A stretch of DNA of 64,000 nt from Odontesthes bonariensis (lineage: Eukaryota > Chordata > Actinopteri > Atheriniformes > Atherinopsidae), in contig NC_134506.1 in assembly GCF_027942865.1 (NCBI RefSeq), positions 15,150,436 through 15,214,435 of the forward strand, read 5' to 3'. A model generated the notes under the pieces. That model saw only the letters and a list, made by a program, of their open reading frames with translations. It was not told the origin of the DNA and ran no database searches. The translations under genes were made by a program, and so were the position numbers. This document shows, one piece after another, positions 34,443-50,026 of this stretch (positions are counted from its first letter, which is position 1; each line of letters starts with the position of its first letter).

Positions 34443-35057
34443 GGTCAACTCACTTCTAAAATCCTGTTTTAAAACAAACAAACAAGGAATGCTCGGTCCC
34501 TGCTGCAAAACGGGAAAGGTTGCAAATAAGGATTTTGTTCAGTGGGGCGGAGCATTTTCCCAAAAGAATGTGAAGTTCCTAGAAAAGGGAAGAATATGCG
34601 AATATTCTGGAAACTGAGAAAAACTAATCCAGATTTCTTAAAAAAACAAAGTCAACGTGTTAAATTGGACCCGTATACTGTTTGACTACGTTCGAGATAA
34701 ACTAATTTTATTTATTTCAACACCAAATCCCCCCCAACGTAAGTCTGCTCAGGGCACTCAGATGAAGAGGTTAAACCCTTGAGGTTTTAAGTCGCCACAG
34801 TCTGCAGCTTGTCTGGTGCATTTGGTATTGTTGTTCACATGAAGAAGTTTGACAACTGGAACGTTTCTGTGTCACTCGTTTATATGCGTGAGTTGTGTTT
34901 TGAGTTGAAATAATGAGCCAAACGCATGCACCCGCACTCAGGAAGTGTGATGAACAGATGAAAAGTTGATTCTGAAAGGCTTTAAAAGTTTGACCAGAGA
35001 GAAAACTCAAAGAAAAATCCAACCTCTAAACATTCAGTGGTTCTATGACTTCAAATC
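34443..35057. other. Upstream region of slc27a2 copy 2
   Basis: Should contain the promoter of copy 2, read on the minus strand. No TATA box at a convincing distance was found. No gene seen. Confidence 0.4.
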
Positions 35058-35087
35058 CAGGCCAGACCAGACCAGACCAGGCCAGGC

Positions 35088-35120
<33 letters not shown>

Positions 35121-35124
35121 GCCA
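35058..35124. repeat. (CCAGA)n pentanucleotide microsatellite
   Basis: Imperfect array of CCAGA units with interspersed CCAGG and CCAAG variants over about 67 bases. It is a simple tandem repeat in intergenic DNA. Confidence 0.9.
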
Positions 35125-36073
35125 AGCAGAACTGTGGTAAAACAGAAGCTCTGACAAAAGCATGGTGGGGATAAAAAAAGAAGGTTCAAGTAGGACTGTG
35201 ATGATCAGATGAGTGGAAACAGGTGTGCTTTTTGGGAATGAGGATTAGATTAGATGATCAGCATGGTGACTACAAGAAAGAACACCGACATAAACTAATC
35301 AAAAGAAATATATGACTGAGGCTAAACATAGTTAAGTCCAAAAACCCAACAGTCATGGCAGTGCGGTAGCAAAATTTCAGGTTTTCCAATCTGTGTCTGA
35401 GGCTCACTCCAAATGGGTAAAAATGCGTAGGGTCAGAAATGACCCCGTAAAAAAGGAATGGATCCTGAATTTCACGTTTGTGAAACGTGACCCAGTGGAC
35501 CTCAGTAGTTTCCTCTACAGCACTGTGTTGTTGAGCTTAATAGCCTTTGTCTTTTGTCTAAATGTAATCGTAATCTTATTAGTAACTCCTGACTGTGGCC
35601 TAAATGAATGTAGCACTTTAAAAAATACAATGCCCTCTGACGTGTGGGACCTCAGGTCAATTCAAGCACTGCCCGTTTGAATCATTTTCCCTATTTGCTC
35701 TGTAAAAGGTAATGAGACTGACATGTTTGAATTTGGATTAAAGTTGAAAGAAAAAAGTAAAAAAAAACCTGGACGACTGCAGACACAGATTTGCTTTAGG
35801 ACAAACAGCGAAACTCAGAAAAGAAAGCTGAAAAAAGTTAATTCCTTTTAAGACAGGAAGGCTGAGTTTTTGGTGACAGCTTTAAAAGATAATAAATCAG
35901 CTTATTTAAGCTTTCAAATTTCTGCAGTTGTTGTACCAAAAGGTGACAATTAGCCAGAAACTGGTCGGATGGCAAGCTCTTCTGTTGTAAAAAGCAGTTT
36001 TATACTGCTGTAATGTATAAATGTATACTTAGTTATTCTCTATTTATACTATCTTGGCACTGAAAAGATCATT

Positions 36074-36455
36074 CTGCTCAAAAATGGCTTGATTTTATTC
36101 AAGAGAGTTATATTTTACAGATTATAGAGCAACTAGTTATTTCCACCCTCTACAATACTTTTAAATGAACGTTGTGGGTCATTACAAATATCTTTTCCCT
36201 GCCAAAAAGAGATTTAAGGCTCCCAGCTAGGCCCTAAATTCTTGTTTCTGCCTTAAACGGCTTGATTTAATTTGAGAGAGTTATATTGTATAGATTACAG
36301 ACTAACTACCTATCTCTACCCTCTGCAATGCCTTTAAATACATATTATGGGTCAATACAGCAGTTTTTTGCCTGCCAAAAATGATTATGGCTTCCAGCTT
36401 GAGACTGAAAGTTTATTTCTGCCAAAAGTGGCCTGATTTCATTCAAGAGTCTCGT
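36074..36455. repeat. Diverged tandem repeat, period about 172 bp
   Basis: Units start at 36074 (ctgctcaaaaatggcttgat), 36248 (ctgccttaaacggcttgatt) and 36419 (ctgccaaaagtggcctgatt), so the spacing is 174 then 171 bases. Shared blocks inside each full unit include GAGAGTTATATT, ACCCTCT(A/G)CAAT, CTTTTAAAT-like and TGCCAAAAA. There are two full units plus the first 35 bases or so of a third. No coding potential. Confidence 0.75.
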
Positions 36456-36744
36456 GTTTGTCAAGACAATACCATGCCGGTCTGTGAGACTGATAGGGAT
36501 AGCCTTAAAATGACGTAAATACAACTAATAACCTGCCAAAAAGTTATTAAATAGTTATTAAAGTAATTATATGTGAGGCTCTTGATTAATTTAAAGTAAT
36601 TTCCAGAAGGAAATACCCTTTTAGTTTCAAGATTGGAGCTCTGATCACTAGATCTGAATTGATAACTTGAGATTTCTCTCTTTTTTATTTCTTTTATGGC
36701 CGCAATTCCATTTACTGAAACTGTTTGGTGACATGCACTTTATA

Positions 36745-37035
36745 AATTAGATTCAACTTTATTGTCATTGCACAGAGTACAAGTACTGAGACAACGAAAC
36801 GCAGTTTAGCATCTAACCTGAAGTGCAAAGAAGCAGAAAGTGTTGAGTATGTGCATGTGCAGTAAAAGCAGAATGCTAATAAACTGTGCCTAACTATAAA
36901 CATAAGTATGAATACATATAAGTACATATATACAGTTGCAGAATGAGACACGGTAAACAAATAGGTAAAAATGAAAAATGAAAGTACAGCAGTAAACAGT
37001 TTAGTGTAAATGCTCAGACTCTCCTGCCGAAGAAG
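36745..37035 (-). mobile_element. LINE 3' region fragment, antisense
   Basis: The plus strand begins with aactttattgtcattgcac and continues with a sequence I recognise as the antisense 3' end of a widespread fish CR1/L2-like LINE. It is non-coding here. Family assignment is from memory of the repeat, and the boundaries are approximate. Confidence 0.5.
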
Positions 37036-37233
37036 ACACATTTACATATGTATCACATTCTTTCCCATTCTTGCTTGATATGGGAATTCAGCTGCTCAGC
37101 ATTTTTGGGAACTTCTTCCTTCCAACGGATTCAGCAGATGAAGCAATGAAATGTGTTCGCTGAAAATGATCCCGAACCCATGCAGAAATATTTAATTTTG
37201 TTACGGTTATTGACAAATTCTTAACCCCCCCCC

Positions 37234-37276
37234 TAAACACACACACACACACACAAACAACCACAAACACACACAC
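37234..37276. repeat. (AC)n microsatellite, interrupted
   Basis: Short AC dinucleotide array interrupted by AACAACC, lying next to a C-run at 37224-37233. Confidence 0.85.
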
Positions 37277-37279
37277 AGA

Positions 37280-39680
37280 GAACTCAAGACACTTCTTGCT
37301 CAATAAATTGCTTTTGAAGCAAATAAAAGAAAAAGGACAAGAGTTCCAGTTTCTAAGTATACAAATGCATTGCTTTCGCTTGATTTTTGCACTTGAGTGA
37401 GACAAAAAAATCCTTTTTAGGGACAAGCAACACTTTGCTGGTTCAGCTTCTGTCAAAACCTTTTCTTCACTCCATTTACTTTTATGCTTCTGCAATTACC
37501 TACTTTTCTACTTCGCTCTCACCCGCTAATGGTGCAGTTATGAGTTAAATTATATGGGCAGTGTTACTATTAATGTACATGGTTAGGGTTAGAAATACAA
37601 ACATTGTCACGGACAACAAAGTTTTATACTCACTGGTCAAATTTTATATCACATCACGTGACTCCTCCACACCAAAAAAATGTATCAAAAAAAAAGTGTT
37701 ATCTCACAATTTTTAAGTCTGGATTGTGAAAATACTACATATAGTGTGGACAAACATTTTACAATTTCTGGTGAGACTGGGCTAAACGTAATACTGGACA
37801 AAGTACTTTCAGAGTACTTTTAGAGCATTTTAGTTTATTTATCTCCTTTGTTGATAGAAGTATTTAAGTGCTGATGAGCCTTTTTTTTTGCAAATTGTTT
37901 GGTAATCCTGTTATTTTCCCCCACTTTTTGTATTGAAAATGATGTAAAATTTACTTTCAACGCTTCACTTCTGAGGTACGTCCAATGCAGCATGACGGTC
38001 TTTCAGGTGAACTTAAAAAATGTGAGACTTAAGGGAGGGAATGTAAATGTGTTATTCCAAATTTGTGTCTTAAAAAAAACTTTTAGATGCATATGATATC
38101 ATTCAAAACTAAATAATTATATAATTTACAATAAACTGCCCAAGAGAGCATGACACTGGGGTCTCCCCACGGATTTACGCCTGTGGAATAGGACTTTTAC
38201 AAGTCTGCATGGTCACATTAAAGTGGTGGGTACATGAATGCTGTACCTGCAGTGTCTGTGAGTACATGAGAATCAGGTACAGTCTGCGTGATGCAAGTAT
38301 TTTTATCAGAAGGTGCATGTGAGGCTCTGTGCTGACGCCTGCTCAGGGCCTGCTTTTGGTTGAGGACATGATTGTACGCAGTGTGCCTCGCGCCTAGTAA
38401 TGAAGACATTTTAACCAGTTTAATTTTCCCTACAGGATTGAAATTAGACAGTGAGGTGGGATGTTTTTTTTGTTAGCAGCACTTTGCAATTAATGTCAAC
38501 AGTTGTCCACTGGGTCGTTGATTTACACGCACTGGATGTGCTTGTGTGACAGACTCACCCACACCTATGTATAGTACAAACAGTGCTGAGCATAATCAGC
38601 TCCTACAGCAGATGTTTGCACATTGGCTCGCAAATTCCCTCGGATGACGGGATTCACATCACGTAGACCCCAGAAGGCTCTGATGTACTCGTCGACCTGT
38701 GAAATAGCCTATAACACCTGCATGACTGTACTGTTTACATAAGTTATGTGTTTATCTGCCTCTTACTTTTTCCACCCCCACTCCCCCGCCCAAGTGACAC
38801 TGAATTAATAAATGCAGTTCAGATACACAAGTATGGGCACAACTGTGTTCATTCTTGAACTTTTTTTTGTGTGTGATTTTTGAACTAGGTGATGATGCTG
38901 GAGGGAGCTGAAGGCTTCTTTGAACATACCCTTTGAACCTTGGGCATCGGCCAAAGATACTTTTTTTTTTTTTTTTTTTTTAAGAGGCCAAGGAAATATC
39001 AGCAGTCACTGAGCGCTGCCGATTATGAAACTCTTGTGAGCACAGTCCAGCGAAGCATGTGGTGTCACAGCCAACACAAGGCTCTCTATCTCTTTGATTA
39101 TATCAAGTCCATGCTTAAGCTTTTCTGTTCCAAACTGTTGCCTGACAGATTGATTACCCTGTAAACATTATTAAGTAGCCTATTGAATTCAAAACAGATC
39201 ACAAAGTATGCAAAACAAGCTGAGCCCTGACCCGTGTGGGTTATAATACTACAGAAGATGCTGTTTAGGAATTCATAAGTGCATTTTTTAAAACAGATCT
39301 ACATCCTCTCTGAGATCAAGGTCATTGATGTACATTAAACAGGAATAATGGAAGAGGATTCCTTATAGAATTCGTTTTTGTGTTAAGTGGCTGCTTAAAT
39401 AAGCCGCATCATCTAAAGTTACATGTTTTTACTCTTTTGCTGCATATGCAAAGATCATGCACCAAACTGTGTCTCAGTGAATTAAATAATTTGCGATAGA
39501 AAAACGTGATTGATTTAAAGGCTTCAACAACAACAAAAATTACAATAATGCACATCTTAATAATTAGAAAAATTGTCCTTGGGAACTTTTTACGTTGGTA
39601 GCCCAGTTGATAAGAATTTGCTGGCGTAAGGGATTGTGTTTCAGAAATGCTGTTTCTCAAGTCACGTTGCCTCACAAGAT
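37280..39680. other. Intergenic spacer upstream of gatm
   Basis: AT-rich DNA with a T-run at 38961-38980. Apart from the orphan frame near 38565-38696 (minus) and a 63-codon unrecognised minus frame at 38218-38409, nothing suggests a gene. Confidence 0.5.
38565..38696 (-). other. Orphan exon-like open frame, unassigned
   Basis: On the minus strand a good acceptor (tatttcacag) is followed by 43 open codons starting VDEYIRAFWGLRDVNP and then TAG. Base composition is more balanced than in the surrounding spacer. I do not recognise the protein, and I cannot identify an upstream partner exon. It could be the last exon of an unrecognised minus-strand gene, a relic of a lost gene, or chance. Confidence 0.2.
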
Positions 39681-39685
39681 AGCGA

Positions 39686-39724
39686 CCAATGGTGACAGAG
39701 GCACGTAGCTCCGCTCCTATAAAG
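39686..39724 (+). promoter_or_regulatory. gatm core promoter: CCAAT and TATA boxes
   Basis: CCAAT at 39686-39690 and TATAAAG at 39718-39724 are spaced as in a classical vertebrate promoter. Transcription would start near 39750, giving a 5' UTR of about 65 bases before the ATG at 39816. Confidence 0.7.
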
Positions 39725-39815
39725 TTGGCCGTGAGCTAAGGCGCCTTCACTGACGAGCAAACTGGGAGGTGGATCCTACGCTGCAGTCTGATTTCCCTCA
39801 TTATTTCTTTGGACA

Positions 39816-42899
<3,084 letters not shown>

Positions 42900-44426
42900 C
42901 CTTGCCAGAAATAGGCAGTTTTTATTGAGCTTTGAATACTAAAGTCACAGTCTGGAATCTTTATTCTGTCATTGTATCATCAATTTGCAGACCAAAGCAG
43001 GGTAAAAAAAGATCTACTGGTTGTAATTTTCAAACCCTATCTGAAGAAATATGCCTATTTCAAATGTGTGTTTCTTAAAAATCTGTCAAGCGACATCATT
43101 GCCCTTTTCTGGACTGTGTCTTTAAGTCTTAATTTGCCATTTATAAATGATTTTGATTTGACATTATTGTAGATTTGAGTGCTTTTGCAGACAGCTTTGC
43201 TCAAAGATAGATAATTCATAAGTGCTCAACAAGAAGCAATGATCATCACTTTACCTCTATCAGTATTCTCAATATTAACTGCATTTCTGGCCTGGCCTAT
43301 TGTGAAGCTAAAGTGTTTGTGGCTTATTCATCTAAAAGTCAAAGCTTTGAGGACAAGGTACAATTTCGTGTGTGAATGTCATCGAACTGGGGCACAGGAG
43401 GTGTGAAGCTACCTCCTCAGGGTGCTTTTCACTATGCTCATATGTGCTTTGTTGAATCCTTTGTAATCTAGAAATGGCTCCCCCTCTGCCATCATGGAGA
43501 ATATTTCAATTCTGTAAATGCAGTTTGAGCACATGAAGGGCTTGGGGAGGGGAGGTGTCTGTAGGAGATTTATCCTGGTTTTGCATCTTTGTCTCACTGG
43601 GAGGAGCTAAGAGTATGATACATTTGCGTAGGAAGCGGCGAGGCATGTTAGCATAATGAAAAGCACCCTTGACAACCACAATTCTTTATTTTTCCCATTT
43701 TTTTTTTTTTTTTTATCTAAGGACATGTTTAAAATTGTTATGTAGGTCACGGAACAATTAAAACTTCTTATATCTAGTTTGTTGTTTTGTAAAGATTTCA
43801 ATTAATTGAACAGAAAAAGTTCTACTTATATTTTTACAACTCTTTGTTGGATTTCCCAGCAATTAGTGTTTTTATATATTAACTTCAAAAGTATGAGGTT
43901 CATATCAGATATTGTATACCTTTTGCCTCTGCTGTTTTCCTGTTGCATATCTGGGCCAGTTACCTGCTATTAGTCATGCTCACTGAATGACTTGATTGTT
44001 TTTGAGTGGAAAGCAAAGATGCTTTAAGAATGAAAGATGTTTTAATGTGGAAATTTATGTTTTATAATTCCTTTGCTGCCTTTGGAGTGGGATATAATAT
44101 GAAACTGCCTCGATATTCATTGCTGAAAGAATGAATTCAAGGGAAGGCTAAACAGAGTAATGCAAATTATGTTTTGTATTATGCAAAGCCAGTAAATGTG
44201 ATTAAAAAATTGCATTGTGTGTCACATTGGTGTAGTTCGTCATTTGTTTTTGTTTTTATCATAAGTTTACAATTTATTCTTGACATATTTGTGACCGGTA
44301 ATTTGCCATTATTTGTGCAAAATGATATCCAAACCTTTACATTCACATAACGGATGTTGAGAGAAGAAATTTAAACATTTTGATTAGCAAGTTTAAAGCA
44401 GTTAGTGCATTATGAGTGACATTGCA
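42900..44426. other. gatm 3' UTR and downstream spacer
   Basis: AT-rich sequence after the gatm stop. It probably includes the 3' UTR, but no single polyadenylation site is clear. A T-run occurs at 43699-43714. No gene seen. Confidence 0.4.
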
Positions 44427-44490
44427 CCATCCATCCCTCCATTTTCTATACCTGCTCAATCCCATTCAGGGTCGTGGTGGGGCTGGAGCC
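44427..44490 (+). mobile_element. Common fish interspersed-repeat fragment
   Basis: The string ccatccatccctccattttc, followed by a GGGTCGTGGTGGGGCTGGAG-type end, is a well-known teleost repeat terminus, probably the 3' end of a LINE or SINE. Only about 64 bases remain. Confidence 0.6.
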
Positions 44491-45059
44491 TTACCATCAC
44501 AGAGCTCTTGCATATTAATTGAAAATCAAATTAATGGGAAATTTGAATAGGATTTTAAAAACCTGCTTCTGAAATTCTGAAAGAGTTGGAATACTGTGTA
44601 ATGTTGCTAAAAACAGAAAATAAAGATTTTCAAAAGAAAAAGATCAAAACTACATTATATTCATCATGGTACAAAAATAAAAAAAATCACACGTTAAAAC
44701 TGACTGATTCAGATGGTTCTTTAAAAAAAAAGACTTAAATAAGCTTTAAACTTGAAATTGGCATCATGCTTCGAAAACGTTGCTCAATATTTTAAGAATA
44801 ATGTTTATCAAGATACGCTTGCAAAGAATTTAGAGATATAATCATCTGTGGCCAATCAGTATTTGAAACCAAAACTGAATGGCTATGCTTTGTGGGACCT
44901 CGGGTAGTACTTTATATTATCAGATTCAGATTTGGTTGTAGAAATAACTGCATCTGGGCCTCAGGGACTCTTCGGAATACAATTTCAGTGATTTTGATGC
45001 CGGATCCACTGATGGAAGTTAAAATATCCACCAAAATTATTCGAAGAAAAAAAACGTGA

Positions 45060-45310
45060 GAAAGGCCGCATTTATGCTGAAAAATACAACAGCACAGCTC
45101 CATAAGCAGAGTCCTGGTGCTAAACTGGGTTGCCTGTGGTACATACCTGTGAATCACGGAAAAATTATACAAAATTCAACAAAAACTGTGACGAAGAAGC
45201 CTAAAAACTGTTGAACTCCTATATCAAGTAAGAACGGGAAACATTTTCCTTCTCCATCACCTCAGTTCCCAAATACTTAAAAATTGTTGTTAAAGTAAGA
45301 GATGATGCCT
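45060..45310 (+). mobile_element. Tc1/mariner-type transposase relic, 3' part
   Basis: Matches in DNA the end of a common fish Tc1-like transposase: the stretch around ctggtgctaaactgg (45113) and the later cctcagttcccaaat (45260). Multiple stops and frameshifts. The sequence just upstream (from about 44930) may belong to it. No inverted repeats identified. Confidence 0.6.
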
Positions 45311-45414
45311 CTTTTTGTTTCTTATCATATGTTTTTCATCAAATGTAGGGTATAAATGACTTTATTTCGATTTAACACAGCAGGGAGACATTCTCTCTGA
45401 AGAGTAACATTCAA

Positions 45415-45968
45415 GGGAGCTGCCAGGAGTGGACGTCCCAGCAAGTTCACACTAAGGTCAGACAATGCAATGTTCAGACAAACTGCAAAAAACCCAGGAG
45501 CTACATCTCAGACTCTGCAGGCCTCAGTTAGCATGTTCAATTTTAAAGCCAAAGCTGTCAAACATGGTGTTTTTTCCAGCTTAAATTGGGCTCCTTCAAC
45601 CAGGAGCTCCTCTAAATGTGAGTCAAATGTGAGGCCATCCGTCTGACAGCTAGAGCTTGGCTGGAATTGGTTCATGCAACAGAGCAATGACCCCAAACAC
45701 AGCAGCAAGTCTACAGAGTGGCTAAAAAAGGAAAGAATCAAGGTGTTGCAATGACCCAGTCAAGGTTGAAACCTGTTGAAATGCTGTGGTAGGAACCTTA
45801 AGAGAGCTGTGAATGACCAAATTCCTTCACGATTTGAGTGACTGATCACATCGTACAGAAAATGATTACTTCAAGTTATAACTGTTAAAGGTGATTCTAC
45901 AAGCTATTAAATCATGCAGTGGCCTTAGTTCTGCATTTGGACTTACTTTTTGTTGTATTGATAATGAT
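45415..45968 (+). mobile_element. Tc1-like transposon relic with internal deletion
   Basis: Starts in the N-terminal transposase region (cccagcaagttcacactaag) and runs through acatctcagactctgcaggc to about 45540. It then jumps to the C-terminal region from about 45616, with the DNA counterpart of the NDPKHTSKST block near 45687 and rAIEMLWRDLKRAV-like sequence near 45780. The middle third of the transposase is missing, and the rest has stops. The remaining non-coding tail ends near 45965. It is an old, inactive insertion. Confidence 0.75.
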
Positions 45969-48939
45969 ATTGTGCAATAATGTGTTGTTGATCATTTGAG
46001 ATTGTATTTACCCAATTTTAAGACCTGGTGAGGACACATGATTTTTTTTATTATGTCCTGATAGATAAAACCTAGGAATTGAAACAGGGTATACTATAAT
46101 TTTCATATGACTGTCCTTCTCTTTTGCATATAGGGAAATATAAGAAAGCATACAATGGAGAAACCTTGAAAACTTTACAGCAATTGAATGCAGCAATGTG
46201 TCCATGCACTTAGCTACATCCCACAGCTTATATGACACGTTCACTTGAATAAAGTAGGCCACTGTGGATAACACAAACTTGTGAACCTGGGATCCATTCA
46301 CCTGTTTGAACTGAACGTGTGTAAACATTAACCAGGCGTATGTGTCAAAAGAAGAAATGTTGCATCACATATTATCATGTAAACCTTACTATACCTGTGT
46401 AGATAAAACTTAGTAATGATAATCTTTGCTTTGTCTATGTATTACTGTAGTTTAATTTAAAGAGACTGCCACAGAGCAATTCTATGATTAAAACTGCCTT
46501 ACATTCAGTGTGATGCCTTCTTGACACCTGTACTTTAAATTTCCTTGTAGATAATGTGTGGATTGATTTACTGAGCTTTCATAAGATTTTCACTGCTTCA
46601 TGCTGCTTCACTCTGTGCTCCTCATGTTAGATGACAGAATGACTTTAAAGAGGCAGTTATTTTTCTCATTTTCTCATACTTTTATTTGGAGCCTAGACTG
46701 CCACGAAACCAAAGTGTTTCATGTTAGTGTCGTTAAGAAACAAATGACAAACCGCGGACAACAAACGAGGCATGTCAGGCACTGATGATTTAGAATCTTT
46801 AGGTTTTTTGGGTTTTCCTCTCCCTTTCAGTGAGTCGTGTAGCTATTTGTGCACATAAAGCATCCGCAATGTTACAAAGCCTACATTCCACAACAAAGAG
46901 ATTTATTCTTTCCGTAAGAAGCTACAAATACAGGCTGAGTGAAGGCTTTCCTTCTTTATTTGCTTACTTTTCCATAGCTGTTTCCCCCCAAAGTAGCCTA
47001 ATTCTGGAGAATGTGTAGAGACTTAAATCTGGGCTTTCTCCAAACTTTCTGCTCAGACACTTTCTTCAGAGCAGAAGATTCTCCTCTGAAGGTACAGCAT
47101 TACAGCTAGAAACATTTTGGAGATGTGTTTGGGTAGAGGGCAGAGGGAATATAATCCATTATGCAAGAAGCATGCTTTTGTTTATAGCACATAAGGAATG
47201 CTAGACAAGGCTCCCGGGTGGCATGCATGTCCACAATCCTGATAAGTGAACGGAGAGCAGCATGTCAGCAGTATGAAAAAAGGATAAGAAGCAGCAACTT
47301 GTTTCAACACGCGCTGCAGAAGTGGATTTATCTTCCAATAAAACACAACAAAATAAAACATGTTTTTTTAAAAAGGAATATTACTTGAAATGGAATAAAT
47401 TGTCAGTTAAAGTTATTATCTAAAGGTAAAAGGGTTTGAACTGTCCTTCCGAGGGAAATAATAACATATTAATCTGATATATACTTATGTATATATATAC
47501 ACATATATAATCTAGTATGATGATTTCATAGATAGAGATTTTTGTTTTGATAGATTTTCCATAGATTTAGTTTTTTTGTTATTGTGTGGATTATGTATGT
47601 ATGTATAACAAGTGTCATGTTGGTGAAATATGAAATATGTATACGTGCGTAAATGTATTTTGTATTTACATTATGCAAGCTAAATAGATCTTATTAAAAA
47701 AACGGTTGCTGCTAGTTGATTGGGGTTAACAGAGGTCCTAACAAACAAACAAATGCTGGCTAGAAATACTCTGTAGTTTTTGCTGCTGTATTTACACAAG
47801 GATACACTTACTGACTAACTAGACTTTTTACTAGAACCGTTTTAGGCTGGGTAAGATAAAAAAAGTAGTCAAGAGCAAATGTTGATGACATTTGCCTTCT
47901 ACCATGCGCCCCCTCCTGAACATGTCGTTTGCACAATGCCCGCACAGTTGGTTGTTGTGCATTAAACTTAGAATAATGAGCTGATTCATACTCCACCATC
48001 CATGACAGCTAAGTAAAAAATAACTTTGATTTAAAGCATTAAAGAATTCTAGTAGACCTCCCAAACAAGATAACGAGCACTGGCTCTTTGAAAACTCTTG
48101 AGGATGCAACTTTGATTTGTGGAAAAATGCTTGATGGATGAAATAAATGTACATAACAAGCGGGCGAATGCACAATTTCCTCAATCAATTTGAGAAACCT
48201 TTTACTGAAAGTGCAGTGACGGTATTTGACTTTAGGCGTGTCAAAGCAGCTTCTCTTCAGTTTCCTCACCCTGACTATAACATGCACCTTTTTGACATTT
48301 ATCATATGACGAGCATGCTGGCTACTTGACTCCTTCACCTTTGTCACAGTATAGCTTGAACAGAGCTCTGCAGAGGGACCACTTTCAGGCACCAGCTGCA
48401 AAATAAGAGTGGTATCCTCTTACTTTACCGTCAAATATCCGACATCACATCCCAAACTCAAGGTGGCTATGGATTAGGACAGGGTTCACTTGACGCCAAG
48501 TCGCCTCTATTTACAAGCCGTTCAGTTGTGCACAATTTGCGTCTGTGTCGATGTAGTCTTGTGCAGATGGATTGCTTGTTTGTACAGCTGCCTAATTGTG
48601 CAACAGTTCAGCTGCCTCAGCAACTGTGCTCAAACAGAAGAATTGATCAGGATCTGGTAATGATTAGGCTCCGGCGCATGCAGGAACACAGCAGTTAACT
48701 CCTAAGCTGCTCTTCACTGTCAGAGACATTATAGTCAAATTAGGATCAGAGCTGTCAACCAAAGCAAAACCTCGACACTCAAGGAAAACAGACAATTTCT
48801 TTGTTCCCTTTCTCGTCTTTTTATTTATACATTTATTATCCTCCCTACTTTTTTAAAGTTTTTAATTAACTTTAGTTTACTGTGACTTATTTATTATTTA
48901 TTCATTTTTGTTGATACATAAATATTGGAGCACCTGTCT
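45969..48939. other. Spacer, no gene seen
   Basis: About 3 kb of AT-rich DNA. A TA-rich low-complexity patch lies at 47476-47515. No open frame shows family resemblance. Confidence 0.5.
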
Positions 48940-49011
48940 GCTGTTCTATGTATAACTGTTTGTATGTACTACCTTTTTCAATAAAGTTCATGTAAAAAAA
49001 AAAAAACAATT
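48940..49011 (+). mobile_element. Possible retroposed 3' end with poly(A)
   Basis: AATAAA at about 48980 is followed after ten bases by a run of 12 A, in the manner of a reverse-transcribed poly(A) tail. The upstream sequence (from about 48830) is AT-rich and not identified. Confidence 0.3.
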
Positions 49012-49309
49012 TAAAAAAAGGAAAACAGACCATTTGTTAATGAAGTTGTCAGAGGGTGTGGAGAATGGTTTCCTTTCTCATTCCTTTCCTCATGTTTAAG
49101 GAAAAAAGATGTCATAACATGACAAGTATGTATGAGATTTTTTTCTGTTGTTCTTCACAGAGAAATGAAAGTGTAGCAACAAAAGTATAAGAACAGAATG
49201 CTGGAATACCTTTACATACCGTAGTTTGAACATCTACTACTGTAATAGCCTGAAATAAAGACAGAATGAAACTGAATTTATAAAAGAATTACATCCTTTT
49301 AGATATATA

Positions 49310-49346
49310 TGCTGTTATATATACATATAACATATATATAACAGCA
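49310..49346. repeat. 14-bp perfect hairpin, TA-rich
   Basis: TGCTGTTATATATA at 49310-49323 pairs exactly with 49333-49346 across a 9-base loop. Probably a low-complexity palindrome. Confidence 0.6.
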
Positions 49347-49997
49347 AAAAGGTTATTCTAAAATACAAAAAAATTGCATTTGGCTGGTGGATCTGCAGTC
49401 AACAGACAGAAAAAAAAACTAACTTTGCATATGGTGTTTACTTCTTAATGCAAGGACCATTGTAGAGGTAAAGCTAAATAATGTGACTTATCAGTGCATT
49501 TGTATCCTTAGAATAGTCCAACATTGTGGTGTTAAAGACACAAATACAGCTTTAGACTAACCTGTGTTTTGATTAGCCTTATTATGGTACACAAGAGGGC
49601 ATTTTCATTTTTCACTGGTTAAGAGTGGTTATAGGGGGCCACGTTTGGGGAGAGAGAAAACGTCATAGGGGTAACTTCACTTCATGGTGCATCAACACAC
49701 TGTTGTAGGAATGAAAACATTTAATCAGAGCCATTATTCAACACAAACCAAGTCAAGATAAAAAAAAACAATAAGCTTTTCATGCAAATACACCAAAGTA
49801 ACTGGTAAATGTCTCCAACAGTTATGATCTCTACAAGTCGTTCTTTTGTCTATCGTACAAATTACAGTTTTGACTTGAAGAGTAAAGCTAAAATTGTGTA
49901 AAGCGTCAAATTAATCCACCAACAAAAAGGCTGAAGAGTGTCCTTTTTCTCCTTCTGACTGTCATGACTATATATACGGCTCTTGTATCTATTAAGA

Positions 49998-50026
49998 TAT
50001 ACATTAACATAAAATGTTAATGTATA
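49998..50026. repeat. 13-bp perfect hairpin
   Basis: TATACATTAACAT (49998-50010) and its exact complement (50014-50026) are separated by three A. It is short and AT-rich, with no known role. Confidence 0.6.

Noticed and set aside
33912-34508. Longer N-terminus for slc27a2 copy 2 from an ATG at 34508
   Set aside because: The added 22 residues have no family counterpart and displace the N-terminal membrane segment; ATG 34442 has a good context.
35058-35124. CRISPR-like array
   Set aside because: It is a contiguous pentanucleotide microsatellite without spacers.
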